Shown: piece by piece, positions 17,295 to 26,843 of the stretch
Layout: each line of letters starts with the position of its first letter
Position numbering within the stretch: position 1 is the first letter of the stretch
Assembly (NCBI RefSeq): GCF_030697925.1
Contig: NZ_JAUYOJ010000013.1
Span: forward strand, 39,223-103,222
DNA: 64,000 nucleotides
Source: Phenylobacterium sp.
GTDB lineage: Bacteria > Pseudomonadota > Alphaproteobacteria > Caulobacterales > Caulobacteraceae
Direction of reading: 5' to 3'
Position numbers and translations under genes: made by a program
Notes under the pieces: model-generated
Database searches by the model: none
Seen by the model: only the letters and a program-made list of their open reading frames with translations
What the model was told of the DNA's origin: nothing

Positions 17295-19655
17295 TCAAAA
17301 CCGGGCGTGCAGGCGCACGCCCCAGGTGCGGGGAGGATTGTAGAAGCCGACCCAGGTCCCGAGGTTGGTGGGTCCCGAGGTCGGGGTGCCGTTGGACGAG
17401 GCGCCGATGTTCTGGATGTCGGTCTTCACCGCCTCGTTCTCGATGTTCTGCACGAAGGCCTCGACCTGCCAACGGTCGTCGGGGGCCTCATAGCGGACCG
17501 CGAGGTCGGTCTTGGTGTAGGCGTCCTGCGCGCCGGCGCCGCGATAGAGCGACGGATAGACGTTGTTGAAGGCGCTGATGACGGTGTCGCCCTCGTAGTG
17601 GAACTGGATCCGCGGCACGATGCGTCCGCCACTGGCCAGGTCGAAGTCGTGCTCGTAGATCACGGTGGCCGAAAACTCCGGCGCATGGCGCAGGGGTTGG
17701 CCGGCCAGGTCGACGGTGTTGGCCAGGTTGCCCTGGTCGAAATAGGTGGTGTCGATGCTCAGGAACTCGTCGTATTCGGCGTTGAGGATGCTCGCGAAGC
17801 CGGACAGGCGGTCGTTCTCGGTGGGCCGCCAGGCGAATTCCAGCTCCACGCCCTTGATCGTGGCCGCCGCGGCGTTGGAGGTGACCAGCTGCTGCTGACC
17901 CGACGGCAGGCGCTCCACGGCGGAGACCTGCAGGTCCTGGTAGTCCATGAAGAACGCCGCCGCGTTCAGGGTCAGGGCGCCGTCCAGCAGCACCGTCTTG
18001 GCGCCCACCTCGTAGCTTGTGAGTTCCTCGGGCAGGTGGCGGCGTCCGCCGTCGGACAGGCCGCCCGACTTGAAGCCGGTAGAGACCGAGGCGTAGGTCA
18101 TGACGTTCTCGGACAGGTCCCATTCGCCGCGCACCAGCCAGGTGGTCTTGGAGTCCTTGGTCTGGCCGTCATTGATGCCGCCGCCCGGCCAGGCGAAGGT
18201 CGGGTTGGCGGGCGTGGTATGGGCGCTGTTGCAGGTGGCGAGCGTCACGGGCGTGCCTGGGCCGAGGATACGGCTGCCTGAGCCGATCGTCCCGCCGAAA
18301 TCGCTGCAGACCCAGTTGCGGCCGCCCCTGTCCTCCTTCTCGTCCGTCGTGCGCCGGGCGCCGAGCGTGAGGCGCAGGGCGTCGGTGACGTCGAAAGTGC
18401 CCTGGGCGTAGAAGGCCCGGGAATCCAGGGTGCGCTTGGGTTGGATGAACGACATCGACCAGGCCTGGTCGCCGGGGGCGCTCGGCGTGACCACCAGCGG
18501 CCCGGTCCCGGGCACGGCCGAGGAGGTGATGTCGATATCGAACCGGATGGCGTTGTCTTCCGAGGCCAGGAACGCGCCGACGATCCAGTCGAAGCGGCCC
18601 TCGCCCGTCGATCTGGCCTGGATCTCGTGGGAGTAGCTGTCGAAGGACGAGTTGTCCGTCCGGTGCTCCTGCTTGAAGCCGGGCGTCGCGCCGGCATCGT
18701 TGTCGGAGGCGTTGCGGCGGCTCATCTGGTTCAGGCCGCCGATATAGGAGACCTCCACCCAGTCGGCCGGGCGCCAGTCGACCCGCAGCCGGTAGCCTAG
18801 ATTGTCCTGATCGAGGAAGCCGGGGGTGTCGACGAGGGCCGAGTAGCGGTCGGTCCCGGGTCGCGGTGTCTGCAGCAGCGCGATGTTCCCCGTACCCTGG
18901 TCCTTGAAGTACTCCACGGCGCCGGTGACGGTGAGCGCCTCGGACGGCGCCCAAAGCGCGGTCAGGCGGAAGCTCTGCTGGTCGGCGTTATTGTACTTGT
19001 CGCTGAACACCGCCGGGGACCGCGCCTGGAAGGCGACGTAGCCGTCGTGCTTTTCGGTGGCCGCGGCCAGGCGGATGGCGAAGGTGTCCGACAGCGGGAT
19101 GTTGACATGTCCGCGGGTGGAGAAGCGGTTGTAGTCGCCGACCGTCACCTCGACGTCGCCCGAAAACGCGTCGAACTTCGGTTTGGCGGTGACGATGTTC
19201 ACCGAGCCCGCCGTGGAGTTGCGGCCGAACAGCGTGCCCTGCGGCCCGCGCAGGACTTCCACGTGGCTCACATCGTACATCAGCTGGGTCGCGCCCTGCG
19301 GCCGGGGCGAATAGACCGAGTCGATATGGAACGAGACGGCCGGGTCGCCGAGTTCGGTGTGGTTGGACGAGCCGATACCGCGCAGATAGACGTGGACCCC
19401 GCCGGAATCCCCGTGCTGCTCGACGGTGAGGTTGGGCACCAGCGACTGCAGCGAGGCCAGGTCGCTGACCTTGGCGTCGTTCAGGGAAGACTGCGAAAAG
19501 GCCGACACCGCGATCGGGGTGTCCTGAAGCAGGGTCTCCCGACGCAGGGCGGTGACGATGAGTTCCTCCACGGAGGTGGGCCCGGTCTGCGCATAGGCGG
19601 GCGCAGCGATCAGAGCCGCGGCTCCGGCGAGCAAGGCGGCGCGATAGTTGGTCAT
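17295..19655 (-). CDS. TonB-dependent receptor of the glycoside locus
   Basis: This 786-residue outer-membrane receptor starts at 19655 with a signal peptide (MTNYRAALLAGAAALIAAPAYAQ) after a strong GGGGAGG site; the frame is open further upstream but without a usable signal. The plug contains VEELIVTALRRE, EVLRGPQGTLFGRNSTAG and VNIVTAKP; the barrel ends in a terminal Phe (LHARF). It is followed by GH3 and the sugar porter and preceded by a LacI gene, so it probably imports oligosaccharides or glycosides. Two palindromes upstream (19719-19732 and 19815-19826) are likely repressor sites. Confidence 0.93.
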   Translation of the reverse strand: MTNYRAALLAGAAALIAAPAYAQTGPTSVEELIVTALRRETLLQDTPIAVSAFSQSSLNDAKVSDLASLQSLVPNLTVEQHGDSGGVHVYLRGIGSSNHTELGDPAVSFHIDSVYSPRPQGATQLMYDVSHVEVLRGPQGTLFGRNSTAGSVNIVTAKPKFDAFSGDVEVTVGDYNRFSTRGHVNIPLSDTFAIRLAAATEKHDGYVAFQARSPAVFSDKYNNADQQSFRLTALWAPSEALTVTGAVEYFKDQGTGNIALLQTPRPGTDRYSALVDTPGFLDQDNLGYRLRVDWRPADWVEVSYIGGLNQMSRRNASDNDAGATPGFKQEHRTDNSSFDSYSHEIQARSTGEGRFDWIVGAFLASEDNAIRFDIDITSSAVPGTGPLVVTPSAPGDQAWSMSFIQPKRTLDSRAFYAQGTFDVTDALRLTLGARRTTDEKEDRGGRNWVCSDFGGTIGSGSRILGPGTPVTLATCNSAHTTPANPTFAWPGGGINDGQTKDSKTTWLVRGEWDLSENVMTYASVSTGFKSGGLSDGGRRHLPEELTSYEVGAKTVLLDGALTLNAAAFFMDYQDLQVSAVERLPSGQQQLVTSNAAAATIKGVELEFAWRPTENDRLSGFASILNAEYDEFLSIDTTYFDQGNLANTVDLAGQPLRHAPEFSATVIYEHDFDLASGGRIVPRIQFHYEGDTVISAFNNVYPSLYRGAGAQDAYTKTDLAVRYEAPDDRWQVEAFVQNIENEAVKTDIQNIGASSNGTPTSGPTNLGTWVGFYNPPRTWGVRLHARF

Positions 19656-19718
19656 GATGTCCTCCCCAGCTGGCGCCCTTTTGGCGGGCCCTGGCCATGG
19701 ATGAAGCGTGTCCGGAAA

Positions 19719-19732
19719 TGACAGCGCTGTCA
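19719..19732. promoter_or_regulatory. Putative LacI-family operator 1
   Basis: TGACAGCGCTGTCA is a perfect 14-base palindrome with the central CG typical of LacI-family operators. It lies 64 bases upstream of the TonB receptor start. The same 12-base core recurs at 19815-19826, with centres 95 bases apart. Confidence 0.7.
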
Positions 19733-19814
19733 ATAGGATGTCTGAGGCATATTTATTCCGTTGTAGTTTCAAGGAAATTTTCCGACACTGGCGTCGAAAA
19801 TAGACATTAGGAGA

Positions 19815-19826
19815 GACAGCGCTGTC
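19815..19826. promoter_or_regulatory. Putative LacI-family operator 2
   Basis: GACAGCGCTGTC repeats the core of operator 1 exactly and sits 5 bases beyond the LacI stop codon. Two identical sites 95 bases apart (about nine helical turns) could allow repression by looping. Confidence 0.65.
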
Positions 19827-19830
19827 AATA

Positions 19831-20916
19831 TTACCCTTGGCCCACAGGGATGCGGGCCGCGCGCGCCAGCCTGGGCGGCGCGGAGGATTCGCGCGCGATC
19901 AGGGTGTAGGCGGCTTGGTGGACACGCTCCAGGCCGTCGTCGGTCTTGGCCTGGGCCGCGCTGATGAGCATACGGGCGGCGGTCTCGGCCATTTCGGCCA
20001 CCGGCTGTCGGACCGTGGTCAGCTGTGGCATCGAGAACTGCGCGCTTGGCGTATCGTCGAAGCCGACCAGGGACAGATCGGCCGGCACGGCGAGACCGCC
20101 GCGGCTGGCCGCCTGCAGCACGCCGAACGCCATATCGTCGTTGGAGGCGAAGATGGCCGTGGGCCGTTCGGCGCCGGCGAGCATCCGCGCCCCGCACTCG
20201 AACCCGGACGTGAAGGTGAAATCGCCCTCGAGGACCCAGTCGTCGCGCACGGCCAACCCATGCTGGGCCATGGCCGCCTCGAAGCCTTCGCGACGCAGCC
20301 GGCTCGCGGCGTAGCGCGGATTGCCGACGATGAAGCCGATCTCCCGGTGGCCGAGGCGGGCCAGGTGCACGGTCATGTCGAAGGCCGCCCGCCGTTCGTC
20401 CATATAGACCCGCCGGCCGCGGTCCAGCTGGGTCTCCGGACCCAGCCGGACATAGGGTGTGCCGCGGGCCTCCAGAACGTCGAGCACGACGGAGGCATCG
20501 GAAATCGGCGGCGTCAGGATCACCCCGTCCGGCTTCAGCGACCCCAGCACCGAGGACATGTCGCGTTCGAGCGTCGGGGAGCCCGGATCCACCAGCTCGA
20601 TCATCAAATGGTACCCGGAGTTGCGCGCCTCGATCAGCGCGCCCAGCTCCATTCGGCTCAGATAGTCGTTCCCGCGCCCGCTCCGCCAATGCTCGATCGT
20701 CAGGTCGGCGTCGACGAAGGCGGCGATCAGATAGGACGACGAACCGGCCAGGCTGCGGGCCGAGAGGCTGGGCCGATAGCCCAGGGCGTCCACCGCCTCC
20801 TGGACCTTGGCCCGCAAGGCGACGCTGACGTTCTGCTCACCGTTCAGCACGCGGGAGACGGATTTGATCGAGACGCCGGCCCGCTCGGCGACGTCGTAGA
20901 TCGTCACGGCTCCCAT
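19831..20916 (-). CDS. LacI-family transcriptional repressor
   Basis: This 361-residue regulator has the LacI helix-turn-helix at the N-terminus (VTIYDVAERAGVSIKSVSRV, residues 4-23, then LNGEQNVS) and a periplasmic-binding-protein-like sugar-sensing domain. The frame is open up to 20994, but the Met at 20916 puts the DNA-binding domain at the N-terminus as in the family. It is upstream of and in the same direction as the TonB receptor/GH3/sugar-porter genes, with the two candidate operators in between, and divergent from a second MFS gene. It likely represses the locus until a sugar inducer binds. Confidence 0.9.
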   Translation of the reverse strand: MGAVTIYDVAERAGVSIKSVSRVLNGEQNVSVALRAKVQEAVDALGYRPSLSARSLAGSSSYLIAAFVDADLTIEHWRSGRGNDYLSRMELGALIEARNSGYHLMIELVDPGSPTLERDMSSVLGSLKPDGVILTPPISDASVVLDVLEARGTPYVRLGPETQLDRGRRVYMDERRAAFDMTVHLARLGHREIGFIVGNPRYAASRLRREGFEAAMAQHGLAVRDDWVLEGDFTFTSGFECGARMLAGAERPTAIFASNDDMAFGVLQAASRGGLAVPADLSLVGFDDTPSAQFSMPQLTTVRQPVAEMAETAARMLISAAQAKTDDGLERVHQAAYTLIARESSAPPRLARAARIPVGQG

Positions 20917-21059
20917 GCGGCGAGGTCCTCTCGGGCGCGCTCGCGGAGGTGCGGCGCACGCACGCCATCTTGCCCGGCCGGCCAGCGAACGCAAACCGGA
21001 GCGCTTGCCGTGGAGCGCGAGAGCCTCGATCCTGCCTGCGGGCGAGGGGAGCCAGCCGC

Positions 21060-22301
21060 ATGACCGACACCACCGCCCCGCCGGTTCGCGCGCCGGTCAG
21101 CGGCCTCTTCATCGCGGGCCTGACCCTGGCCCAGGTCGGGGCGTTCCTCTCGTTCACGCCGCTGCTCTCGATCCTCGTGCCGTTGAAAGCCGCGGCCATC
21201 GATCCGGTGAACAAGGCCGCGATCATGGCCGAGGTCAGCCTGTGGGCCGCGGTCATGGCCGGGCTCGCCAACCTGCTGGCCGGGGCGGTGAGCGACCGGA
21301 CCCTCTCGCGGTTCGGTCGGCGGCGGCCCTGGATCGCCCTGGGCCTCGCGGGAACGGTCGCCTCGTACCTGGTGATCATGGCCGCCGACGAGTACTGGGG
21401 TTTGCTGGCCGGCCTGCTGATCTTCCAGCTCTGCTTCAACTTCCTGTTCGGTCCGCTGCTGGCGATCCTACCCGACCAGGTGCCCGATGCGCAGAAGGGC
21501 CGGGTTTCCGCTTTCGCCGGGCTTGCCCCGCCGTTGGGCGCCGTCTTCGGCGTGGTGCTCACCGGCGTGCTGCTGCCGACCGAAGCCATGCGTTACGCCG
21601 CTATCGCCTTCATTCTGGTGATCGCGATCGGGCCGTTCGTCGCGTTCGCCCGCGACCCGCCGAGCGCAGAGCGGACCTGGCTGCGCCTGACGCCCCGGCC
21701 GCTCAAGTTCGCGGTCATCAATCCCGTGGCCTATCCGGATTTCGCCGCCGCCTGGCTGTCGCGGCTCCTGATGCAGCTGACGCTCAGCGTCGTCTCGATC
21801 TTCGCCCTCTTCTACCTGCAGGACCGGGTGCGGGGCGCGCCAGGCCCTTCGGCCGAGGCCGGCCTGGCGGTGCTGATCGTGGTCGCCACGGTCTTCCACA
21901 TCGCCACCAGCCTGGCGGGCGGGTTCCTCTCCGACCGCTGGGGGCGGCGCAAGCCGTTCGTGATCGCCGGCGGCCTGTTCCTCGCGGCGGGGACCCTGAT
22001 CCTGGCCCTGGCGCCGGTCTGGCCGGCGACCATCGTGGCCTATGCGCTCTACGGCTGTGGGTTCGGCCTCTACCAGACCGTGGACGCGGCCCTGGTCGCC
22101 CAGGTGCTACCCTCCCTGCGCGACGCGGGCCGCGATCTGGGCGTGCTGAACCTGGCCAACACCATCCCGCAGATCCTGGCGCCGATCCTCGGGCTCTGGC
22201 TGCTGGGCGGCAGCCAGAACTACACCGCGCTCTTCGCGCTGGCCGCCATCTCGGCGCTCCTGGGCGCGGTGGTGGTGAATCGTATCCGCTCAGTGCGCTG
22301 A
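21060..22301 (+). CDS. MFS transporter (sugar/GPH-like)
   Basis: This 413-residue permease has about 12 hydrophobic segments, the loop motif SDRTLSRFGRRRPWI after helix 2 and SDRWGRRKPF in the second half. The arrangement resembles sucrose- or glycoside-type MFS/GPH carriers. The frame is open from 20949, but the extra 37 residues are Arg-rich and not membrane-like; the Met at 21060 follows GAGGGGAG. It is transcribed away from the LacI gene, so it probably belongs to the same regulon and imports a glycoside or exports a product. Confidence 0.82.
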   Translation: MTDTTAPPVRAPVSGLFIAGLTLAQVGAFLSFTPLLSILVPLKAAAIDPVNKAAIMAEVSLWAAVMAGLANLLAGAVSDRTLSRFGRRRPWIALGLAGTVASYLVIMAADEYWGLLAGLLIFQLCFNFLFGPLLAILPDQVPDAQKGRVSAFAGLAPPLGAVFGVVLTGVLLPTEAMRYAAIAFILVIAIGPFVAFARDPPSAERTWLRLTPRPLKFAVINPVAYPDFAAAWLSRLLMQLTLSVVSIFALFYLQDRVRGAPGPSAEAGLAVLIVVATVFHIATSLAGGFLSDRWGRRKPFVIAGGLFLAAGTLILALAPVWPATIVAYALYGCGFGLYQTVDAALVAQVLPSLRDAGRDLGVLNLANTIPQILAPILGLWLLGGSQNYTALFALAAISALLGAVVVNRIRSVR

Positions 22302-22446
22302 CACCGCCGGCCACAGCCGCCTGGCCCAATCCGACCGGGAGGACGTTACGGGCGCGATGACGCGAGTGCGCGGCGAGCGGCCTGTGAAGGGCGGCACGAG
22401 AGCGCCAACGACAAACCACCAGGCCGCGTTGGGGGGCATGTCCCGT

Positions 22447-22464
22447 CGGCGACGTTCGTCGCCG
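22447..22464 (-). terminator. Hairpin downstream of tRNA-Val
   Basis: CGGCGAC and GTCGCCG form a perfect 7-base-pair stem around a 4-base loop, 18 bases after the tRNA 3' end in its direction of transcription. There is no T-tract, so it may assist termination or 3' processing. Little else is visible in 22302-22482. Confidence 0.4.
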
Positions 22465-22482
22465 TGAATTTCAAGGGAAGAA

Positions 22483-22557
22483 TGGTGGATGCGACAGGGA
22501 TTGAACCTGTGACCCCCTCGGTGTGAACGAGGTGCTCTCCCGCTGAGCTACGCATCC
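22483..22557 (-). tRNA. tRNA-Val (anticodon CAC)
   Basis: On the minus strand the 75 bases fold as a full cloverleaf: acceptor GGATGCG with CGCATCC, D-arm GCTC/GAGC, anticodon stem CCTCG/CGAGG with loop TTCACAC, T-arm ACAGG/CCTGT with loop TTCAATC, discriminator A and encoded CCA. The loop gives anticodon CAC, which reads valine codon GUG. Confidence 0.96.
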
Positions 22558-22572
22558 TCCGGAAGGGATGCG

Positions 22573-22601
22573 CCTATAGCCCGGTGGCTCGCGCCGTTCA
22601 A
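22573..22601 (-). promoter_or_regulatory. Candidate promoter for tRNA-Val
   Basis: Reading the minus strand, TTGAAC is followed after 17 bases by TATAGG, which ends 15 bases before the tRNA 5' end. This is good spacing for a housekeeping sigma factor. The -35 element overlaps the last codon and stop of gph. Confidence 0.5.
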
Positions 22602-23287
22602 GCGGTGAGAAGACGAACGCACGCCGTGGGCAGTTCGTCGAAGTGGCCGATGAGGATGTCAGGGGCCAGTTCCGCCGCCGGAACCTCGGTGTAGCCGAAG
22701 CTCACCAGGACGAGCGGCACCCGCGCGGCGCGCGCGGCGCCGGCGTCGGTGGCGGCGTCGCCGATCATCACGGCGCGGCCGATCGTCCCGCCGGCCGCCT
22801 CGATGGCCGCGGCCAGATGGCCGGGATCGGGCTTGGCGGCGGGCACGGAGTCGCCGCCGACCACGGCGTCGAACAGCTGGGCGAGATCGAGCTTTTCCAG
22901 GATTCCGACCGAGAGGCCGGTCAGCTTGTTGGTGCAGACCGCCAGCCTGGCGCCGGCCGTCTTCATCCGCGTCAGAGCCTGGACCGCGCCGGGAAAGGGC
23001 CGGGTCAGGTCGGCGCTGTGCGCACCATAGTGGGCGATGAAGCGCGCGAAGAGGTCGTCCATGCGCGCGGCGGGGAGCGAATGGCCCTGGGCGGCGAAGC
23101 CCCGCTCGATCAGACGGCGCGCGCCGTGGCCAATGAGGGGGCGGCCCTCCTCGAGGGGCAGGGGGGCGAGCCCCTCCTGGGCCAGTAGCAGGTTCAGGGT
23201 CCCGATCAGGTCGGGGGCGGAGTCTACCAGGGTGCCGTCCAGGTCGAGGACAAGCGTCGCGCCATTCAGCGCTGAGAGATCGGCCAA
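22598..23287 (-). CDS. gph: Phosphoglycolate phosphatase (HAD family)
   Basis: This HAD hydrolase should dephosphorylate 2-phosphoglycolate formed during DNA repair or oxygenation reactions. The nucleophile motif is DLDGTLVDSAPD, followed by GHGARRLIERGF in the cap, CTNK (motif II) and the acidic motif MIGDAATDAGAARAA. No ATG lies close upstream of the first motif. A TTG at 23287, preceded by GGAG nine bases away, gives a 229-residue protein of normal length and is preferred to the far-upstream ATG at 23449. It is divergent from glmU, an arrangement seen in related bacteria. Other HAD phosphatases with similar motifs cannot be fully excluded. Confidence 0.82.
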   Translation of the reverse strand: MADLSALNGATLVLDLDGTLVDSAPDLIGTLNLLLAQEGLAPLPLEEGRPLIGHGARRLIERGFAAQGHSLPAARMDDLFARFIAHYGAHSADLTRPFPGAVQALTRMKTAGARLAVCTNKLTGLSVGILEKLDLAQLFDAVVGGDSVPAAKPDPGHLAAAIEAAGGTIGRAVMIGDAATDAGAARAARVPLVLVSFGYTEVPAAELAPDILIGHFDELPTACVRLLTA

Positions 23288-23371
23288 GGCGCGCGCTCCA
23301 TCGAAACCGCTCGCCGTTTCAGCTAAACGCCGCAAGATTGCAACGTTCCGCCCGACTCGAAGGACCGCTCG

Positions 23372-24721
23372 ATGACCGCACGCGCCGCAGTGATCATGGC
23401 CGCCGGCCAAGGCACGCGCATGAAATCGCCCCTGCCCAAGGTGCTGCACAAGGTCGGCGGGCGGGCCATCCTCGACCGGGTGATCGACACGGTCGAGGCG
23501 TCAGGCTGCGAGAAAATCGTGGTGGTGGTCGGCGATCATAGCCCAGCGGTGCGTCAGTTGGTGGAGGCGCGGCTCGGCAAGGAGGCCGTGGCGGTGCAGG
23601 ACCAGCCGCTCGGCACGGCCCACGCGGCCCTGGCCGCCCGGGACGCCCTGATGGACTTCGAGGGCGACGTGCTGGTGCTGAACGGCGACTGCCCGCTGCT
23701 GGCGCCGCAGGATCTCGCGCCCCTGTTCGCCATGCGCGAGGCCGGGGTGGCGTTGGCCATGCTGGCCTTCGAGCCCGCCGACGCCCTGCTCTACGGCCGG
23801 GTGATCCGCGGCGCCGACGGCCACGTGCTGCGCATCGCCGAGCCGAAGGACGCCACGCCCGAGGAACTGGCGGTGAAGGTCTGCAACGCCGGCATGATGG
23901 CCGCTGACCGGCGGCGGCTGTTCGACTGGCTCGCCAAGGTCGACAACAACAACGCCAAGCAGGAATTCTACCTGACCGACATCGTCGGGATCGCCGTGGC
24001 CGAGGAGGCGTTCGTCAAGGCCGCCGTCGCGCCGGAGAGCGCGGTGATGGGGACCGACACGGCCATGCAGCTCTCCCAGGCCGAGGCCGTCTTCCAACAG
24101 CGCCGCCGCGCGCATTTCCTGGCCGAGGGGGTGCAGATGCTGGCCCCCGAGAGCGTTCACTTTTCCTGGGATACCCAGATCGCGGCCGGCGCCCAGATCG
24201 AGCAGTTCGTGGTCTTCGCCCCCGGCGTCAGCGTCGAGACCGGCGCGGTGATCCGCGCCTTCAGCCATCTGGAGGGCGCCAAGGTGATGGCCGGGGCCTT
24301 GATCGGGCCCTATGCCCGCCTGCGGCCGGGCGCCGAGATCGGCGAGAACGCCCACATCGGCAACTTCGTCGAGGTCAAGAAGGTCAAGGTCGGCGCGGGC
24401 GCCAAGGCCAACCACCTGGCCTATCTGGGCGACGGATCGGTGGGGGCCAAGGCCAATATCGGAGCCGGCACGATTTTCTGTAACTATGACGGCTTCGATA
24501 AGTACGAGACCCACGTGGGGGAGGGGGCCTTCATCGGCTCCAACTCGGCGCTGGTGGCGCCGGTGACGATCGGGGCCGGGGCCTATACTGGCTCGGGTTC
24601 GGTGATCACGCGCGACGTCGCGCCCGACGCGCTCGCCCTGGAGCGCGGGCCCCCGGTGGAGAAGGAAGGCTGGGCGGCGCGCTTCCGGGCGGCCAAGCTC
24701 GCCAAGAAGGCCAAAAAATAG
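23372..24721 (+). CDS. glmU: Bifunctional GlmU: GlcN-1-P acetyltransferase / GlcNAc-1-P uridyltransferase
   Basis: GlmU makes UDP-GlcNAc for peptidoglycan and lipopolysaccharide in two steps. The 449-residue protein has the N-terminal pyrophosphorylase domain ([19 protein letters not shown] near residues 7-25, [15 protein letters not shown]) and a C-terminal left-handed beta-helix of hexapeptide repeats ([41 protein letters not shown]). The C-terminus is a short Lys-rich tail. The length is typical. rpiA follows 37 bases later in the same direction. Confidence 0.96.
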   Translation: MTARAAVIMAAGQGTRMKSPLPKVLHKVGGRAILDRVIDTVEASGCEKIVVVVGDHSPAVRQLVEARLGKEAVAVQDQPLGTAHAALAARDALMDFEGDVLVLNGDCPLLAPQDLAPLFAMREAGVALAMLAFEPADALLYGRVIRGADGHVLRIAEPKDATPEELAVKVCNAGMMAADRRRLFDWLAKVDNNNAKQEFYLTDIVGIAVAEEAFVKAAVAPESAVMGTDTAMQLSQAEAVFQQRRRAHFLAEGVQMLAPESVHFSWDTQIAAGAQIEQFVVFAPGVSVETGAVIRAFSHLEGAKVMAGALIGPYARLRPGAEIGENAHIGNFVEVKKVKVGAGAKANHLAYLGDGSVGAKANIGAGTIFCNYDGFDKYETHVGEGAFIGSNSALVAPVTIGAGAYTGSGSVITRDVAPDALALERGPPVEKEGWAARFRAAKLAKKAKK

Positions 24722-24758
24722 CGTCGCGGGCGCGGAAAGCTTCGCCTATGTCAGCGTC

Positions 24759-25448
24759 ATGAGCGCGACGATCGACGAGCAGAAGCGGGCTAGCGGCGAG
24801 GCCGCCGCGGCCCTGGTGGAATCCGGCATGGTGGTCGGGCTGGGCACCGGCTCGACTGCGGCCTGGTTCGTCAAGGCCGTGGCGGCGCGAGGTCTGGACA
24901 TCGTGGGCGTGCCGACGTCGGTGGCCACCGCCGAACTGGCGGCGAGCCTGGGGATCAAGCTGGCCGAGCTTGGCCAGGTGAAGTCCATAGACCTCACCGT
25001 CGACGGCGCCGACGAGATCGGGCCGGCCCTGTCGCTGATCAAGGGCGGAGGCGCGGCCCTGCTCCGCGAAAAGCTGGTCTGGGAGGCTTCCAAGCGCTGC
25101 GTGGTCATCGCCGACGCCGCCAAGCGGGTGAAGCTGCTGGGCCAGTTCCCCCTGCCGATCGAGGTGGTGGCCTTCGGCCACGAGACCACGGCCCTGCGGA
25201 TCTGCGACGCCCTGGCCGAAAGCGACCTTGGGGTCGCGCCGCGCCTGCGATTGAAAGAAGGGGTCCCGGTGAAAACCGACGGCGGCAACCTCATCTATGA
25301 CGCGGCGTGCGGGCGGATCGAGGAGCCCGCCCTGCTGGCCGCCGCGCTGAAAAGTGTGACCGGCGTGGTCGATCATGGCCTGTTCCTCGACCTGGCCGAC
25401 CTGGCCCTGGTGGGTACGCCCGACGGCGTGGTCACCCTGGAACCCTAA
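24759..25448 (+). CDS. rpiA: Ribose-5-phosphate isomerase A
   Basis: RpiA interconverts ribose 5-phosphate and ribulose 5-phosphate in the pentose phosphate pathway. The 229-residue protein has the family motifs GLGTGSTAAWFV, DLTVDGADEI, KGGGAALLREK and KTDGGNLIYD, and the length is typical. It is in the same direction as glmU and is followed 12 bases later by the glutathione reductase gene, so the three may be cotranscribed. Confidence 0.95.
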   Translation: MSATIDEQKRASGEAAAALVESGMVVGLGTGSTAAWFVKAVAARGLDIVGVPTSVATAELAASLGIKLAELGQVKSIDLTVDGADEIGPALSLIKGGGAALLREKLVWEASKRCVVIADAAKRVKLLGQFPLPIEVVAFGHETTALRICDALAESDLGVAPRLRLKEGVPVKTDGGNLIYDAACGRIEEPALLAAALKSVTGVVDHGLFLDLADLALVGTPDGVVTLEP

Positions 25449-25460
25449 GGAGCGTAAGCC

Positions 25461-26843
25461 TTGGCGAAATATGACTACGACCTCTTCGTGATCGGCGCGG
25501 GCTCGGGCGGTGTGCGCGCCGCCAGGCTGGCGGCCATGAGCGGCGCCAGGGTCGCCATCGCCGAGGAGCACCGGGTCGGCGGCACGTGCGTGATCCGCGG
25601 CTGCGTGCCCAAGAAGTTCATGGTCTACGCCTCGGAGTTCGCCCACAACGCCGAGATCGCCGAGGGCTACGGCTGGTCGGCCAGCCAGGCGACGTTCGAC
25701 TGGAGGAAATTCCTCGAGGCCAAGGACCGCGAGATCGCCCGCCTGTCGGGGATCTATGTCACCAATCTGAACAACGCCGGCGCCGAGGTGGTCCACGCCA
25801 AGGCGCGCCTGAAGGACGCCCACACCGTCGAACTGGAAGGCAAGGGGGTCTATTCGGCCGAGAAAATCCTGATCGCCACCGGCGGGCGGCCCTGGAAGCC
25901 CGCCGACTTCGAGGGCGCCGAGCACATCATCACCTCGGAAGAAGCCTTCCACCTGCCGGAATTGCCCAAGCGGATCATGATCGCCGGCGGCGGCTATATC
26001 GCCGTGGAGTTCGCCGGGATCTTCAATGGCCTGGGGGTGGACACCACCCTGGTCTATCGCGGGGCCAACATCCTGCGCGGCTTCGACGACAACATCCGCG
26101 CCCACGTCACCGAGGAGATGAAGAAGCGCGGCATCAAGGTGGTTCTCGGCTGCCAGCACGAGCGCATCGAGAAGACCGCCAGCGGCTATGTCAGCCACAT
26201 GAGCTCCGGCTCGGCCGTAGAGAGCGACCTCATCATGTTCGCCACGGGGCGCAAGCCCTACACTGACGGGCTTGGCCTGGAGAGGGCGGGCGTCAAGCTG
26301 AACGAGGTCGGCGCGGTGGCCGTCGACAAGTTCTCCAAGACCAATGTCGACAACATCTGGGCGGTCGGCGACGTGACCGACCGGATCAACCTGACGCCGG
26401 TGGCGATCCGCGAGGGCGCGGCCTTCGCCCAGACCGAGTTCTACGACAACCCCACCAGCTTCGACCACGACATGGTGGCCTCGGCGGTGTTTTCGCAGCC
26501 GCCGGTGGGCTCGGTGGGCCTGTCGGAGGCCGACGCCCGCCACCAGCACGGCAAGCTCGACGTCTACCTGTCGCGCTTCCGGCCGATGAAGACGACCTTC
26601 TATGGCGGCGACGAGCGCTGCCTGATCAAGCTGGTGGTCGAGACCGCCACCCAGCGGATCGTGGGCTGCCACGTGGTCGGACCCGACGCGCCGGAGATCA
26701 TCCAGATGGCCGCCATCGCGCTGAAGATGGGCGTGACCAAGGCCCAGTGGGATTCAACCTGCGCGGTCCACCCGACGCTGGCGGAGGAACTGGTCACCCT
26801 GCGCGAGAAGTATATGCCCCAGGAGCTCGGCGCGGCCGCATGA
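25461..26843 (+). CDS. gor: Glutathione-disulfide reductase
   Basis: This FAD/NADPH enzyme keeps glutathione reduced in the cytoplasm. The 460-residue protein has the FAD motif VIGAGSGGVRAAR, redox-active Cys43 and Cys48 in GGTCVIRGCVPKK, the NADPH motif AGGGYIAVEFAGIFNGLG, and the C-terminal HPTLAEELVTL with the catalytic His. It begins with TTG at 25461, supported by AAGGAG eight bases upstream and by homology starting at once (YDYDLFVIGAG). Its stop overlaps the next start as ATGA. Confidence 0.94.
   Translation: MAKYDYDLFVIGAGSGGVRAARLAAMSGARVAIAEEHRVGGTCVIRGCVPKKFMVYASEFAHNAEIAEGYGWSASQATFDWRKFLEAKDREIARLSGIYVTNLNNAGAEVVHAKARLKDAHTVELEGKGVYSAEKILIATGGRPWKPADFEGAEHIITSEEAFHLPELPKRIMIAGGGYIAVEFAGIFNGLGVDTTLVYRGANILRGFDDNIRAHVTEEMKKRGIKVVLGCQHERIEKTASGYVSHMSSGSAVESDLIMFATGRKPYTDGLGLERAGVKLNEVGAVAVDKFSKTNVDNIWAVGDVTDRINLTPVAIREGAAFAQTEFYDNPTSFDHDMVASAVFSQPPVGSVGLSEADARHQHGKLDVYLSRFRPMKTTFYGGDERCLIKLVVETATQRIVGCHVVGPDAPEIIQMAAIALKMGVTKAQWDSTCAVHPTLAEELVTLREKYMPQELGAAA

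Noticed and set aside
20991..21008. GCAA...TTGC inverted repeat between the LacI gene and the divergent MFS gene as a third operator
   Set aside because: Only about 5 of 9 positions are symmetric and the sequence does not match the GACAGCGCTGTC sites.
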